Assembly: GCA_964019335.1 (NCBI GenBank)
Contig: OZ025669.1
Location: 1-64,000 of the forward strand
Origin: Diplonema japonicum
Lineage: Eukaryota; Euglenozoa; Diplonemea; Diplonemida; Diplonemidae
DNA: 64,000 bases
Direction of reading: 5' to 3'
Position 1 is the first letter of the stretch, and every line of letters begins with the position of its first letter. This document shows positions 31,201 through 43,200 of the stretch, piece after piece. A model generated the notes under the pieces. The model did not search any database, was not told the DNA's origin, and was given only the letters and a program-made list of their open reading frames with translations. The position numbers were made by a program, and so were the translations under genes.

Positions 31201-34200
31201 TTCTCAGCAATGTCGCGCATTTCATTCGACACCTCGTCTTCGTCGTTCTTGCTTGCAGGCTGTACGGGAGTCGAAGTCTTGGGAGTCTTGGACTCTGCAG
31301 CATCCACAGCAGGCACTTCGCGTTCCGGAGCGGATTGAAGTATCCTCAGCTTTTCTTTCAGTTCCTCCAACTCCTGTGCCTTTTCATCCTTGCGGTCCTC
31401 CTCCACCTGCCTCGGCGAGTCAGAGCTAGCATCGACATCATCGGATTTTGCTGCAACCTCAAGCTTAGAGATCTTCTCAGCAATGTCGCGCATTTCATTC
31501 GACACCTCGTCTTCGTCGTTCTTGCTTGCAGGCTGTACGGGAGTCGAAGTCTTGGGAGTCTTGGGAGTCTTGGACTCTGCAGCATCCACAGCAGGCACTT
31601 CGCGTTCCGGAGCGGATTGAAGTATCCTCAGCTTTTCTTTCAGTTCCTCCAACTCCTGTGCCTTTTCATCCTTGCGGTCCTCCTCCACCTGCCTCGGCGA
31701 GTCAGAGCTAGCATCGACATCATCGGATTTTGCTGCAACCTCAAGCTTAGAGATCTTCTCAGCAATGTCGCGCATTTCATTCGACACCTCGTCTTCGTCG
31801 TTCTTGCTTGCAGGCTGTACGGGAGTCGAAGTCTTGGGAGTCTTGGGAGTCTTGGACTCTGCAGCATCCACAGCAGGCACTTCGCGTTCCGGAGCGGATT
31901 GAAGTATCCTCAGCTTTTCTTTCAGTTCCTCCAACTCCTGTGCCTTTTCATCCTTGCGGTCCTCCTCCACCTGCCTCGGCGAGTCAGAGCTAGCATCGAC
32001 ATCATCGGATTTTGCTGCAACCTCAAGCTTAGAGATCTTCTCAGCAATGTCGCGCATTTCATTCGACACCTCGTCTTCGTCGTTCTTGCTTGCAGGCTGT
32101 ACGGGAGTCGAAGTCTTGGGAGTCTTGGACTCTGCAGCATCCACAGCAGGCACTTCGCGTTCCGGAGCGGATTGAAGTATCCTCAGCTTTTCTTTCAGTT
32201 CCTCCAACTCCTGTGCCTTTTCATCCTTGCGGTCCTCCTCCACCTGCCTCGGCGAGTCAGAGCTAGCATCGACATCATCGGATTTTGCTGCAACCTCAAG
32301 CTTAGAGATCTTCTCAGCAATGTCGCGCATTTCATTCGACACCTCGTCTTCGTCGTTCTTGCTTGCAGGCTGTACGGGAGTCGAAGTCTTGGGAGTCTTG
32401 GGAGTCTTGGACTCTGCAGCATCCACAGCAGGCACTTCGCGTTCCGGAGCGGATTGAAGTATCCTCAGCTTTTCTTTCAGTTCCTCCAACTCCTGTGCCT
32501 TTTCATCCTTGCGGTCCTCCTCCACCTGCCTCGGCGAGTCAGAGCTAGCATCGACATCATCGGATTTTGCTGCAACCTCAAGCTTAGAGATCTTCTCAGC
32601 AATGTCGCGCATTTCATTCGACACCTCGTCTTCGTCGTTCTTGCTTGCAGGCTGTACGGGAGTCGAAGTCTTGGGAGTCTTGGGAGTCTTGGACTCTGCA
32701 GCATCCACAGCAGGCACTTCGCGTTCCGGAGCGGATTGAAGTATCCTCAGCTTTTCTTTCAGTTCCTCCAACTCCTGTGCCTTTTCATCCTTGCGGTCCT
32801 CCTCCACCTGCCTCGGCGAGTCAGAGCTAGCATCGACATCATCGGATTTTGCTGCAACCTCAAGCTTAGAGATCTTCTCAGCAATGTCGCGCATTTCATT
32901 CGACACCTCGTCTTCGTCGTTCTTGCTTGCAGGCTGTACGGGAGTCGAAGTCTTGGGAGTCTTGGACTCTGCAGCATCCACAGCAGGCACTTCGCGTTCC
33001 GGAGCGGATTGAAGTATCCTCAGCTTTTCTTTCAGTTCCTCCAACTCCTGTGCCTTTTCATCCTTGCGGTCCTCCTCCACCTGCCTCGGCGAGTCAGAGC
33101 TAGCATCGACATCATCGGATTTTGCTGCAACCTCAAGCTTAGAGATCTTCTCAGCAATGTCGCGCATTTCATTCGACACCTCGTCTTCGTCGTTCTTGCT
33201 TGCAGGCTGTACGGGAGTCGAAGTCTTGGGAGTCTTGGGAGTCTTGGACTCTGCAGCATCCACAGCAGGCACTTCGCGTTCCGGAGCGGATTGAAGTATC
33301 CTCAGCTTTTCTTTCAGTTCCTCCAACTCCTGTGCCTTTTCATCCTTGCGGTCCTCCTCCACCTGCCTCGGCGAGTCAGAGCTAGCATCGACATCATCGG
33401 ATTTTGCTGCAACCTCAAGCTTAGAGATCTTCTCAGCAATGTCGCGCATTTCATTCGACACCTCGTCTTCGTCGTTCTTGCTTGCAGGCTGTACGGGAGT
33501 CGAAGTCTTGGGAGTCTTGGGAGTCTTGGACTCTGCAGCATCCACAGCAGGCACTTCGCGTTCCGGAGCGGATTGAAGTATCCTCAGCTTTTCTTTCAGT
33601 TCCTCCAACTCCTGTGCCTTTTCATCCTTGCGGTCCTCCTCCACCTGCCTCGGCGAGTCAGAGCTAGCATCGACATCATCGGATTTTGCTGCAACCTCAA
33701 GCTTAGAGATCTTCTCAGCAATGTCGCGCATTTCATTCGACACCTCGTCTTCGTCGTTCTTGCTTGCAGGCTGTACGGGAGTCGAAGTCTTGGGAGTCTT
33801 GGGAGTCTTGGACTCTGCAGCATCCACAGCAGGCACTTCGCGTTCCGGAGCGGATTGAAGTATCCTCAGCTTTTCTTTCAGTTCCTCCAACTCCTGTGCC
33901 TTTTCATCCTTGCGGTCCTCCTCCACCTGCCTCGGCGAGTCAGAGCTAGCATCGACATCATCGGATTTTGCTGCAACCTCAAGCTTAGAGATCTTCTCAG
34001 CAATGTCGCGCATTTCATTCGACACCTCGTCTTCGTCGTTCTTGCTTGCAGGCTGTACGGGAGTCGAAGTCTTGGGAGTCTTGGACTCTTCAGCATCCAC
34101 AGCAGGCACTTCGCGTTCCGGAGCGGATTGAAGTATCCTCAGCTTTTCTTTCAGTTCCTCCAACTCCTGTGCCTTTTCATCCTTGCGGTCCTCCTCCACC

Positions 34201-37200
34201 TGCCTCGGCGAGTCAGAGCTAGCATCGACATCATCGGATTTTGCTGCAACCTCAAGCTTAGAGATCTTCTCAGCAATGTCGCGCATTTCATTCGACACCT
34301 CGTCTTCGTCGTTCTTGCTTGCAGGCTGTACGGGAGTCGAAGTCTTGGGAGTCTTGGACTCTGCAGCATCCACAGCAGGCACTTCGCGTTCCGGAGCGGA
34401 TTGAAGTATCCTCAGCTTTTCTTTCAGTTCCTCCAACTCCTGTGCCTTTTCATCCTTGCGGTCCTCCTCCACCTGCCTCGGCGAGTCAGAGCTAGCATCG
34501 ACATCATCGGATTTTGCTGCAACCTCAAGCTTAGAGATCTTCTCAGCAATGTCGCGCATTTCATTCGACACCTCGTCTTCGTCGTTCTTGCTTGCAGGCT
34601 GTACGGGAGTCGAAGTCTTGGGAGTCTTGGACTCTGCAGCATCCACAGCAGGCACTTCGCGTTCCGGAGCGGATTGAAGTATCCTCAGCTTTTCTTTCAG
34701 TTCCTCCAACTCCTGTGCCTTTTCATCCTTGCGGTCCTCCTCCACCTGCCTCGGCGAGTCAGAGCTAGCATCGACATCATCGGATTTTGCTGCAACCTCA
34801 AGCTTAGAGATCTTCTCAGCAATGTCGCGCATTTCATTCGACACCTCGTCTTCGTCGTTCTTGCTTGCAGGCTGTACGGGAGTCGAAGTCTTGGGAGTCT
34901 TGGACTCTTCAGCATCCACAGCAGGCACTTCGCGTTCCGGAGCGGATTGAAGTATCCTCAGCTTTTCTTTCAGTTCCTCCAACTCCTGTGCCTTTTCATC
35001 CTTGCGGTCCTCCTCCACCTGCCTCGGCGAGTCAGAGCTAGCATCGACATCATCGGATTTTGCTGCAACCTCAAGCTTAGAGATCTTCTCAGCAATGTCG
35101 CGCATTTCATTCGACACCTCGTCTTCGTCGTTCTTGCTTGCAGGCTGTACGGGAGTCGAAGTCTTGGGAGTCTTGGGAGTCTTGGACTCTGCAGCATCCA
35201 CAGCAGGCACTTCGCGTTCCGGAGCGGATTGAAGTATCCTCAGCTTTTCTTTCAGTTCCTCCAACTCCTGTGCCTTTTCATCCTTGCGGTCCTCCTCCAC
35301 CTGCCTCGGCGAGTCAGAGCTAGCATCGACATCATCGGATTTTGCTGCAACCTCAAGCTTAGAGATCTTCTCAGCAATGTCGCGCATTTCATTCGACACC
35401 TCGTCTTCGTCGTTCTTGCTTGCAGGCTGTACGGGAGTCGAAGTCTTGGGAGTCTTGGACTCTGCAGCATCCACAGCAGGCACTTCGCGTTCCGGAGCGG
35501 ATTGAAGTATCCTCAGCTTTTCTTTCAGTTCCTCCAACTCCTGTGCCTTTTCATCCTTGCGGTCCTCCTCCACCTGCCTCGGCGAGTCAGAGCTAGCATC
35601 GACATCATCGGATTTTGCTGCAACCTCAAGCTTAGAGATCTTCTCAGCAATGTCGCGCATTTCATTCGACACCTCGTCTTCGTCGTTCTTGCTTGCAGGC
35701 TGTACGGGAGTCGAAGTCTTGGGAGTCTTGGACTCTGCAGCATCCACAGCAGGCACTTCGCGTTCCGGAGCGGATTGAAGTATCCTCAGCTTTTCTTTCA
35801 GTTCCTCCAACTCCTGTGCCTTTTCATCCTTGCGGTCCTCCTCCACCTGCCTCGGCGAGTCAGAGCTAGCATCGACATCATCGGATTTTGCTGCAACCTC
35901 AAGCTTAGAGATCTTCTCAGCAATGTCGCGCATTTCATTCGACACCTCGTCTTCGTCGTTCTTGCTTGCAGGCTGTACGGGAGTCGAAGTCTTGGGAGTC
36001 TTGGGAGTCTTGGACTCTGCAGCATCCACAGCAGGCACTTCGCGTTCCGGAGCGGATTGAAGTATCCTCAGCTTTTCTTTCAGTTCCTCCAACTCCTGTG
36101 CCTTTTCATCCTTGCGGTCCTCCTCCACCTGCCTCGGCGAGTCAGAGCTAGCATCGACATCATCGGATTTTGCTGCAACCTCAAGCTTAGAGATCTTCTC
36201 AGCAATGTCGCGCATTTCATTCGACACCTCGTCTTCGTCGTTCTTGCTTGCAGGCTGTACGGGAGTCGAAGTCTTGGGAGTCTTGGGAGTCTTGGACTCT
36301 GCAGCATCCACAGCAGGCACTTCGCGTTCCGGAGCGGATTGAAGTATCCTCAGCTTTTCTTTCAGTTCCTCCAACTCCTGTGCCTTTTCATCCTTGCGGT
36401 CCTCCTCCACCTGCCTCGGCGAGTCAGAGCTAGCATCGACATCATCGGATTTTGCTGCAACCTCAAGCTTAGAGATCTTCTCAGCAATGTCGCGCATTTC
36501 ATTCGACACCTCGTCTTCGTCGTTCTTGCTTGCAGGCTGTACGGGAGTCGAAGTCTTGGGAGTCTTGGGAGTCTTGGACTCTGCAGCATCCACAGCAGGC
36601 ACTTCGCGTTCCGGAGCGGATTGAAGTATCCTCAGCTTTTCTTTCAGTTCCTCCAACTCCTGTGCCTTTTCATCCTTGCGGTCCTCCTCCACCTGCCTCG
36701 GCGAGTCAGAGCTAGCATCGACATCATCGGATTTTGCTGCAACCTCAAGCTTAGAGATCTTCTCAGCAATGTCGCGCATTTCATTCGACACCTCGTCTTC
36801 GTCGTTCTTGCTTGCAGGCTGTACGGGAGTCGAAGTCTTGGGAGTCTTGGACTCTTCAGCATCCACAGCAGGCACTTCGCGTTCCGGAGCGGATTGAAGT
36901 ATCCTCAGCTTTTCTTTCAGTTCCTCCAACTCCTGTGCCTTTTCATCCTTGCGGTCCTCCTCCACCTGCCTCGGCGAGTCAGAGCTAGCATCGACATCAT
37001 CGGATTTTGCTGCAACCTCAAGCTTAGAGATCTTCTCAGCAATGTCGCGCATTTCATTCGACACCTCGTCTTCGTCGTTCTTGCTTGCAGGCTGTACGGG
37101 AGTCGAAGTCTTGGGAGTCTTGGACTCTGCAGCATCCACAGCAGGCACTTCGCGTTCCGGAGCGGATTGAAGTATCCTCAGCTTTTCTTTCAGTTCCTCC

Positions 37201-40200
37201 AACTCCTGTGCCTTTTCATCCTTGCGGTCCTCCTCCACCTGCCTCGGCGAGTCAGAGCTAGCATCGACATCATCGGATTTTGCTGCAACCTCAAGCTTAG
37301 AGATCTTCTCAGCAATGTCGCGCATTTCATTCGACACCTCGTCTTCGTCGTTCTTGCTTGCAGGCTGTACGGGAGTCGAAGTCTTGGGAGTCTTGGACTC
37401 TGCAGCATCCACAGCAGGCACTTCGCGTTCCGGAGCGGATTGAAGTATCCTCAGCTTTTCTTTCAGTTCCTCCAACTCCTGTGCCTTTTCATCCTTGCGG
37501 TCCTCCTCCACCTGCCTCGGCGAGTCAGAGCTAGCATCGACATCATCGGATTTTGCTGCAACCTCAAGCTTAGAGATCTTCTCAGCAATGTCGCGCATTT
37601 CATTCGACACCTCGTCTTCGTCGTTCTTGCTTGCAGGCTGTACGGGAGTCGAAGTCTTGGGAGTCTTGGACTCTGCAGCATCCACAGCAGGCACTTCGCG
37701 TTCCGGAGCGGATTGAAGTATCCTCAGCTTTTCTTTCAGTTCCTCCAACTCCTGTGCCTTTTCATCCTTGCGGTCCTCCTCCACCTGCCTCGGCGAGTCA
37801 GAGCTAGCATCGACATCATCGGATTTTGCTGCAACCTCAAGCTTAGAGATCTTCTCAGCAATGTCGCGCATTTCATTCGACACCTCGTCTTCGTCGTTCT
37901 TGCTTGCAGGCTGTACGGGAGTCGAAGTCTTGGGAGTCTTGGACTCTTCAGCATCCACAGCAGGCACTTCGCGTTCCGGAGCGGATTGAAGTATCCTCAG
38001 CTTTTCTTTCAGTTCCTCCAACTCCTGTGCCTTTTCATCCTTGCGGTCCTCCTCCACCTGCCTCGGCGAGTCAGAGCTAGCATCGACATCATCGGATTTT
38101 GCTGCAACCTCAAGCTTAGAGATCTTCTCAGCAATGTCGCGCATTTCATTCGACACCTCGTCTTCGTCGTTCTTGCTTGCAGGCTGTACGGGAGTCGAAG
38201 TCTTGGGAGTCTTGGGAGTCTTGGACTCTGCAGCATCCACAGCAGGCACTTCGCGTTCCGGAGCGGATTGAAGTATCCTCAGCTTTTCTTTCAGTTCCTC
38301 CAACTCCTGTGCCTTTTCATCCTTGCGGTCCTCCTCCACCTGCCTCGGCGAGTCAGAGCTAGCATCGACATCATCGGATTTTGCTGCAACCTCAAGCTTA
38401 GAGATCTTCTCAGCAATGTCGCGCATTTCATTCGACACCTCGTCTTCGTCGTTCTTGCTTGCAGGCTGTACGGGAGTCGAAGTCTTGGGAGTCTTGGGAG
38501 TCTTGGACTCTGCAGCATCCACAGCAGGCACTTCGCGTTCCGGAGCGGATTGAAGTATCCTCAGCTTTTCTTTCAGTTCCTCCAACTCCTGTGCCTTTTC
38601 ATCCTTGCGGTCCTCCTCCACCTGCCTCGGCGAGTCAGAGCTAGCATCGACATCATCGGATTTTGCTGCAACCTCAAGCTTAGAGATCTTCTCAGCAATG
38701 TCGCGCATTTCATTCGACACCTCGTCTTCGTCGTTCTTGCTTGCAGGCTGTACGGGAGTCGAAGTCTTGGGAGTCTTGGGAGTCTTGGACTCTGCAGCAT
38801 CCACAGCAGGCACTTCGCGTTCCGGAGCGGATTGAAGTATCCTCAGCTTTTCTTTCAGTTCCTCCAACTCCTGTGCCTTTTCATCCTTGCGGTCCTCCTC
38901 CACCTGCCTCGGCGAGTCAGAGCTAGCATCGACATCATCGGATTTTGCTGCAACCTCAAGCTTAGAGATCTTCTCAGCAATGTCGCGCATTTCATTCGAC
39001 ACCTCGTCTTCGTCGTTCTTGCTTGCAGGCTGTACGGGAGTCGAAGTCTTGGGAGTCTTGGACTCTGCAGCATCCACAGCAGGCACTTCGCGTTCCGGAG
39101 CGGATTGAAGTATCCTCAGCTTTTCTTTCAGTTCCTCCAACTCCTGTGCCTTTTCATCCTTGCGGTCCTCCTCCACCTGCCTCGGCGAGTCAGAGCTAGC
39201 ATCGACATCATCGGATTTTGCTGCAACCTCAAGCTTAGAGATCTTCTCAGCAATGTCGCGCATTTCATTCGACACCTCGTCTTCGTCGTTCTTGCTTGCA
39301 GGCTGTACGGGAGTCGAAGTCTTGGGAGTCTTGGACTCTGCAGCATCCACAGCAGGCACTTCGCGTTCCGGAGCGGATTGAAGTATCCTCAGCTTTTCTT
39401 TCAGTTCCTCCAACTCCTGTGCCTTTTCATCCTTGCGGTCCTCCTCCACCTGCCTCGGCGAGTCAGAGCTAGCATCGACATCATCGGATTTTGCTGCAAC
39501 CTCAAGCTTAGAGATCTTCTCAGCAATGTCGCGCATTTCATTCGACACCTCGTCTTCGTCGTTCTTGCTTGCAGGCTGTACGGGAGTCGAAGTCTTGGGA
39601 GTCTTGGGAGTCTTGGACTCTGCAGCATCCACAGCAGGCACTTCGCGTTCCGGAGCGGATTGAAGTATCCTCAGCTTTTCTTTCAGTTCCTCCAACTCCT
39701 GTGCCTTTTCATCCTTGCGGTCCTCCTCCACCTGCCTCGGCGAGTCAGAGCTAGCATCGACATCATCGGATTTTGCTGCAACCTCAAGCTTAGAGATCTT
39801 CTCAGCAATGTCGCGCATTTCATTCGACACCTCGTCTTCGTCATTCTTGCCTGTGGACAAATCGGTAAGTTGGAAAAGTGCATCTTTTTCATCAAGAAGC
39901 TGTCGATTAACTTGAAACAAAGAGATGCGATCTTCATCCAAGGCGTCGTGGGTTGCGACAGATGTAGAAGAAGAAGAAAGATGCTGATGAGCATTCGAAA
40001 AAGTGAACATGTGTTCATGTAATTGTTGCTTTAAAGTAGTCGCCCATTGGGGTTCGGAGGAAAACTGATCAAGAATCTGTTTAGGCACTGTTGCTAAAGT
40101 AGGGTCGGGTTGTATAGGAGTTTGAGTTGAAGTGGATGGAGAACGATTCTGTTTGGAGAGTGAATGAAGGGCTTGCTCATGGTGATTAAGTACTACAGTT

Positions 40201-43200
40201 GGTGTAAGGTGGCTTACAGAAGCAGTGTTTAGAGGTCTTGCAGGTTGCGAGAGCTGGTGGCTACTAGTGCAAAGTGGAAATGCTGGTATGTCAGATACCT
40301 CAGTACTGTTGAAGGCATGGTCGGAATTTGAAGAAGCTTCTGGTGATTCTTCGTATGGATCGTGTGACTCTTGAACAACACGCTGAATGTGCTCTGTAGG
40401 GATAGTCACCTCACTAGTTGCATCAGTGGTATCTGCTGCCTCTTGACCGTGCGACGCGGCCGCATAAACACTATGATCAGGATGTCCGGAAGTAACAGAG
40501 GACGGTGATGCATGAAGTGCAGTAGTCATTTTACCGGCAGATGCTCCCCTGCTGAAAAGAACAGATGCAACAGTCGAGCTGCCAACTGTTCGTGTGCCTT
40601 CAGGATCCGATGCACTAAATTGTGTGCTGTTCGGATCGTATTGCTCATGAGCTGTCACATGAGAGGTTACTTTCCCAGAATGCAAGAGGTGCTCCGAAGG
40701 AGTGAGTGCAGAAGTCAAGCGGAGCAGTTCTTCTTTTTCGTCCAGCAACAAAGTAGTTGCTTTTGTAAATGAGACAATGTCGCCGTCGAGCGCCGACGAC
40801 GCAGATGACGAAGCAGAGTTTGTGGAAGGACTGCCCTTCTGCTTGATATCATTTCCCTGGAGACTAGAAACTGCCTTGGAGAGTGACTGAAGCTGCGTAA
40901 GTATTTCTGTAAGTTGCTCAGATTGCTTAGGCTGACCTTGTGGTAATACTTCGCGCACCGGCACCCGGGTTTCCAGATGAGTCTTACTAGAGTGGCATGG
41001 TGTGGTGTGCTCGGTCATCAGTCGGAAGGGACTGCAGTCCGACGACTGGTGGGGTGGTGTCTCCTGGCCTTTTTCCTTGACAATGTGAGTTTCAGCAATC
41101 AGGTTCTCAGCGGGGTTCTTTGAGAACGGCTGGGAACCTGCTGCGCCAGGACTGCTTTGCGGATGAGGTAGAATAAGAGGTGTAGTAAAGTTGCCTGTGG
41201 CCTTAGTAACTAGCTGCTCCTGATGCGTCCACAGTGGCACCTCAACGCGGTCTCCAGACAAGATGCCAGACACCTTTTCCTGGTGCGCAGACGCCAGTGC
41301 AGCCAAAGGCGAGGTAGCCCTGCTTGCTTCTGAGCAGGAAGATGATGGTGTTTTAATGACAGCCAATTCCTGAAGGTGTTTCGAAAGCTCCATTCGTACT
41401 AAATGGGGAACATCTGGTACTGAGAGCATCTTCTCAAGATGTTCTTTCTGGATGTTCTTTTCAGTAGCATCCTGCAGAAGTGTTTGGTAGTCGTCTAGTG
41501 CTTGCCTTATCTCAGGTGACAAAGCCATCAAAGAGTTGGGACCTATGTTGGGCGTCGCTGAGTACGAAGGTGTCATGATGATGCGTTGCAGCTCCACCTG
41601 ATGGTCCTCCAGCTGTTCCTTTACTGCTTCTGGAAGCTCGTGCTGCGACTCCAAGAGCTTAGCGACCCTCTCCTGTTGAGCTGCGAGAGATGAGATTACT
41701 TCAATGACCTCCGCCTCTACCTTGTCGTCAGTGCTTTGGGAAACAAGCTGTGCCGGTTGCGAAGGCTGGGGTTGGGGCGGGGGCGGGGACTTCATTTGTT
41801 TCTGGATCAGCAACCTCAGATCTCTTATCTGGTCATTGATCTGTTTCGTCTGCTGGTCATGAGGTGGCGACACCATGCAAATGAAAGGCTGTGTAGAAGC
41901 AACGGGATGCTGTGGGGGCTTTCTCTGAGCTTGTGGCTCATCGTCGCTTTCGCTACAATCGGCTGCCATGCGTTGCATCTCTGCAAGAGAGCCCTCGGAG
42001 CCTGCCTCAGGGAGGTCGTGTGTAGGGGGGACTGCCCATACAGAAGAACTTGACAACGACCCATCGCCGTTTTCTTCTGGATTGACTGCAGTGTCTTGCT
42101 GCGGCGCATTATCAATTTCCTGATGCTCCTCAGCAGGAGTGCTCCTAACGGAAGAGTCGGAAGAGACAGTGTTTTCCACTTGTAAAACGGGCTCAGTGGG
42201 TTGTGCCCCAGCATCTTTAGATGTGCTCTGAGAGGTAGGATTATGCTCTGCATGATCAATTGAGAGAGCTTTGCTGGGTGTATGCCCTATTTCAATGCCA
42301 CGGGGGACTGCAATCTGCCTCTCTTCAGAATGCAAAACTACCTCGGGAAACACTGCTTCACTCACTGCAGGTGTCTTGCCGGCTTCTTGTTGTAGACTTA
42401 ATAGCTCCCGTTCTGTCTCTTCTTTGAGTCTGGAAGCCTCTTCGAGAGCCTGCTTTTCTTGCAGTAAAGCGTCTTCGGAAACCTCTTTTGTGCTTTCGCT
42501 CTCCATAGACTCCCCGTCAGTGTCGCCAACCCAGCCGAGCTCCTCAAGCACCTTGAGAGTTTCCGGCATGGCAATGCCCTCTGCGACGAGCTCTCTGAAC
42601 CTCTTTTGAAGATTTTCGCTGCTAGCACCGCTAAACAGCAAGCTGAGGATCACGCTACCTGGCGAAGAGTCCACGATGCTGATGGTACCTGGGGGCGTCG
42701 GAAGCGCTTCAGATATGTCACTGAGAACTGCGTTGTGTAGTTTCTGGCGTTGTGCTTCCGAGAGAGAGCAGTAAAAAGGATAGCTCACACCTGCAGGCAG
42801 AGTGAGCATTGATATAGATGCCGCCTGCTTTGGATTCAGCATTTCTCTGAAACCCTGAAGCTGTGTCTGCTGTGCCTGTACTTGCTCTGCAAGGTGCAGC
42901 AAAACGGCTCTAATACCATCATCAGTACTGTGAGAGCGGTTAGACCTTTCAAACGTTTTGTCGTCCCTTGGCGTCCTGTCATCACGCGGTGTCGCCCTGT
43001 CACTTCGGGGTGTTGTCTTCAGTAGTGATGGCTTGCTGACTATCTCACGCAGAGTTTGCTCATGGCTCTCCAGTTGCTCGCGCAATGTCTGCGGTAGGTT
43101 CTCATTCTTTTCCAGTAGGTCCCCCACTCTTGCCTGCTGCTCGTACAGCTGCTTTATTACCTCTATAACCTCATCCTCCTTAGGCTCCTTGTCGTCTCGA

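Larger units (their letters stand above)
19900..39848 (-). repeat. 72-unit tandem array of 273/282-bp coding repeats
   Basis: Unit-to-unit spacing is 273 bp (91 codons, 35 steps) or 282 bp (94 codons, 36 steps). The only length difference is one extra 9-bp GGGAGTCTT step (plus strand), which adds PKT to the KTPKTS linker. Each unit reads KNDEDEVSNEMRDIAEKISK, an acidic Ser/Asp stretch, a coiled-coil ELEELKEKLRILQ, and a Pro/Thr-rich linker (TPVQPAS). Units look nearly identical in DNA. Seen differences are an Ala-to-Glu change in the linker (VDAEESK) in eight units, one silent change in the most C-terminal unit (AGCTCC for AACTCC near 19988), and AAT for AAC at the first residue pair of the most N-terminal unit (39841-39848). 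Confidence 0.97.

Noticed and set aside
19900-39848. CRISPR array or satellite DNA
   Set aside because: There are no short repeats with variable spacers. The units are in-frame coding sequence with a length that stays a multiple of three.
19899-40022. A 6,707-codon open frame on the plus strand opposite the 72-unit array
   Set aside because: It is the antisense shadow of the repeat. One stop-free register is multiplied 72 times, its Cys/Phe/Leu/Arg-rich peptide has no domain, and it ends just where the array ends.
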